Part shown: positions 61,045-64,000 of the stretch, in pieces | Numbering within the stretch: the stretch's first letter is position 1 | Layout: each line of letters starts with the position of its first letter | Origin: Anoxybacteroides tepidamans | GTDB taxonomy: Bacteria > Bacillota > Bacilli > Bacillales > Anoxybacillaceae | Reading direction: 5' to 3' | DNA length: 64,000 nt | Assembly: GCF_014201465.1 (NCBI RefSeq) | Contig: NZ_JACHEP010000011.1 | Location: forward strand, 1 to 64,000 | The notes under the pieces: model-generated | Seen by the model: the letters and a program-made list of their open reading frames with translations, nothing else | Databases searched by the model: none | What the model was told of the DNA's origin: nothing | Program-made: the position numbers and the translations under genes

Positions 61045-61165
61045 CAAGACAACCCCCTTACACATTCCGACGTAAAAACTATATTCAGTGTATCGGTTTT
61101 ATGGCATAATAAAAAGAGAACAACACGATTCAATTTGTACATTTCCGACATAAAGAGGGAGAGAG

Positions 61166-62029
61166 ATGGCACATATTGTGTTTCATTTGCCGCCGTTTCC
61201 AACGTTTATTAAAGGGGGAGAGGCGGTATTTGCGAAAGGAAAAAAGCATTTTCGGCGAACGTTTTCTGTTTTTGATTTGTTGTATGTGAAACGAGGATGT
61301 TTGTACATGGCGGAAGAAGGCAGTTTTTTTCAAATAGGCGCAGGGGAATATGTCATTCTTATTCCACAGCGCGAACATTATGGTTATCGTGAGTGTACGG
61401 AAGACACGTTATTTATTTGGCTCCATTTTACGATCGAACAACACTATAAAATGGTCGAAAAAGAGGAGCTGAGCTGGCATGATATTATCGAACGGGAAGC
61501 GACGTATGTAGAAGCCGTGCAATATGCGTTTCATGTGCCGCAATACGGAAAAATAAAACAAAAAGAGCGGGTCGAACAACTATTGCAACAAATCGTTGAT
61601 TTAAATGAAGATGGCGCTCCGGATAGTCCATTGAAACAGCAAATATATTTCTCCGATTTTCTTTTGCAGCTACAAAAGCAGGCGTTGCATATTCCGACAG
61701 CCTCGGAAAAAGTGTGCGCGGAAGCGATTCAATACATTCATGAGCATTATAGGGAGCCGGTTGATATGAAATTGCTCGCTCAATCGTTGCGCTTTCATCC
61801 AGACTATATTACGCGCTGTATGCAAAAAACGATGGGAATGAGCGCGATTGAATATTTGCATCATTACCGGCTGGCGAAAGCAAAAAAATGGCTGGCGGAA
61901 ACGAACGAAACGGTCGATGCGATTGCCAAAAGGGTAGGTATAGAAGATGGCGCTTATTTGTCGCGGCTTTTTAAAAAAATCGAAGGGGTCACACCGACTG
62001 AATATCGCCGCACCGTTCACCGCACATAA
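61166..62029 (+). CDS. yisR: AraC-family transcription regulator (YisR type)
   Basis: 287 residues. An N-terminal cupin-like sensing domain (LLYVKRGCLYMAEEGSFFQI, then VILIPQREHYGYRE) precedes two C-terminal helix-turn-helix motifs (VDMKLLAQSLRFHPDYITRC and VDAIAKRVGIEDGAYLSRLF), ending GVTPTEYRR. It may control the divergent MATE gene. The effector is unknown. AGAGGGAGAG precedes the ATG. Confidence 0.9.
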   Translation: MAHIVFHLPPFPTFIKGGEAVFAKGKKHFRRTFSVFDLLYVKRGCLYMAEEGSFFQIGAGEYVILIPQREHYGYRECTEDTLFIWLHFTIEQHYKMVEKEELSWHDIIEREATYVEAVQYAFHVPQYGKIKQKERVEQLLQQIVDLNEDGAPDSPLKQQIYFSDFLLQLQKQALHIPTASEKVCAEAIQYIHEHYREPVDMKLLAQSLRFHPDYITRCMQKTMGMSAIEYLHHYRLAKAKKWLAETNETVDAIAKRVGIEDGAYLSRLFKKIEGVTPTEYRRTVHRT

Positions 62030-62030
62030 A

Positions 62031-63865
<1,835 letters not shown>

Positions 63866-63932
63866 TTAAAATCTTTTTTTATTGTTCTGTTATATATGCG
63901 ACCAAAAAATACCTTTCAAGCTTTTTATGTTC

Positions 63933-63961
63933 AGAGTAAAGGATGAAAAAGAAAAAGTCAA
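63933..63961 (-). promoter_or_regulatory. Probable sigma-A promoter of the neopullulanase gene
   Basis: On the minus strand TTGACT (63956-63961) and TACTCT (63933-63938) are 17 bases apart, upstream of the operator. Confidence 0.6.
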
Positions 63962-64000
63962 CGGACATTCAAAAAATATTAAAAAACAGTTGTCAAAACG

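Overview
The window reads as the chromosome of a moderately thermophilic, spore-forming, competent member of the Bacillaceae, most likely Anoxybacillus or a close Geobacillus relative. The backbone keeps the gene order of the Bacillus subtilis yhf-comK-addAB-gerP-yis region: yhfH, yhfI, lcfB/yhfL, yhfN, comK, yhjE, a sip-type signal peptidase, addB-addA-sbcD-sbcC, gerPA-F, yisI, yisK, yisL, yisN, asnO/yisO, yisQ, yisR. Full gerP and Spo0E-like genes show sporulation, and comK shows competence. The genus call is inference from protein resemblance and synteny. I saw no rRNA, tRNA, CRISPR array or intact transposase gene.

Layout. 1-6340: the end of a purine-type permease, then a pucABCDE-like xanthine dehydrogenase operon and a convergent 5-hydroxyisourate hydrolase gene. 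This block is bounded by two 61-bp inverted repeats, and the right one is the tail of a large three-armed structured repeat. 6350-8512: maltodextrin permease genes malF-malG with no binding-protein gene next to them. 8575-10271: yhfH, yhfI and a frameshifted Uma2 nuclease gene. 10317-21944: a bacteriocin island holding a two-component system, a decayed alpha/beta hydrolase, a double-glycine-leader peptide, a C39-peptidase ABC exporter, an HlyD-type adaptor, a CPBP membrane protease, a TolC-like protein (unexpected in a Gram-positive), and a divergently oriented pair of double-glycine peptides with a membrane protein between them. 22150-31000: lcfB behind a FadR box, a five-gene LnrJKLMN-like kinase/regulator/ABC exporter operon, azlCD and a SCO protein. 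31112-36300: yhfN, aceA, a small unknown gene, comK, a DedA protein and signal peptidase I. 36402-48171: addB-addA-sbcD-sbcC. 48210-50840: complete gerPA-F plus two extra GerPA/PF paralogues, with sigma-K-like promoters. 50930-63820: an acyl-CoA ligase, DUF418 protein, yisI, yisK, rocD, yisL, yisN, asnO, a MATE transporter, an AraC regulator and a neopullulanase gene with a LacI-type operator.

How they fit together. The puc genes would oxidise purine bases to urate, and uraH acts after urate oxidation, but no uricase is present here. The export island has all parts needed to mature and secrete three Gly-Gly peptides. malFG and the neopullulanase serve maltodextrin use but lie about 54 kb apart. 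The most unusual material is a repeat family of three-armed RNA/DNA structures (6134-6274, 29037-29170, 56391-56517) whose arms differ in sequence yet keep the same fold, the TolC-like protein in the bacteriocin operon, and a roughly 190-nt structured intergenic segment at 14244-14429.
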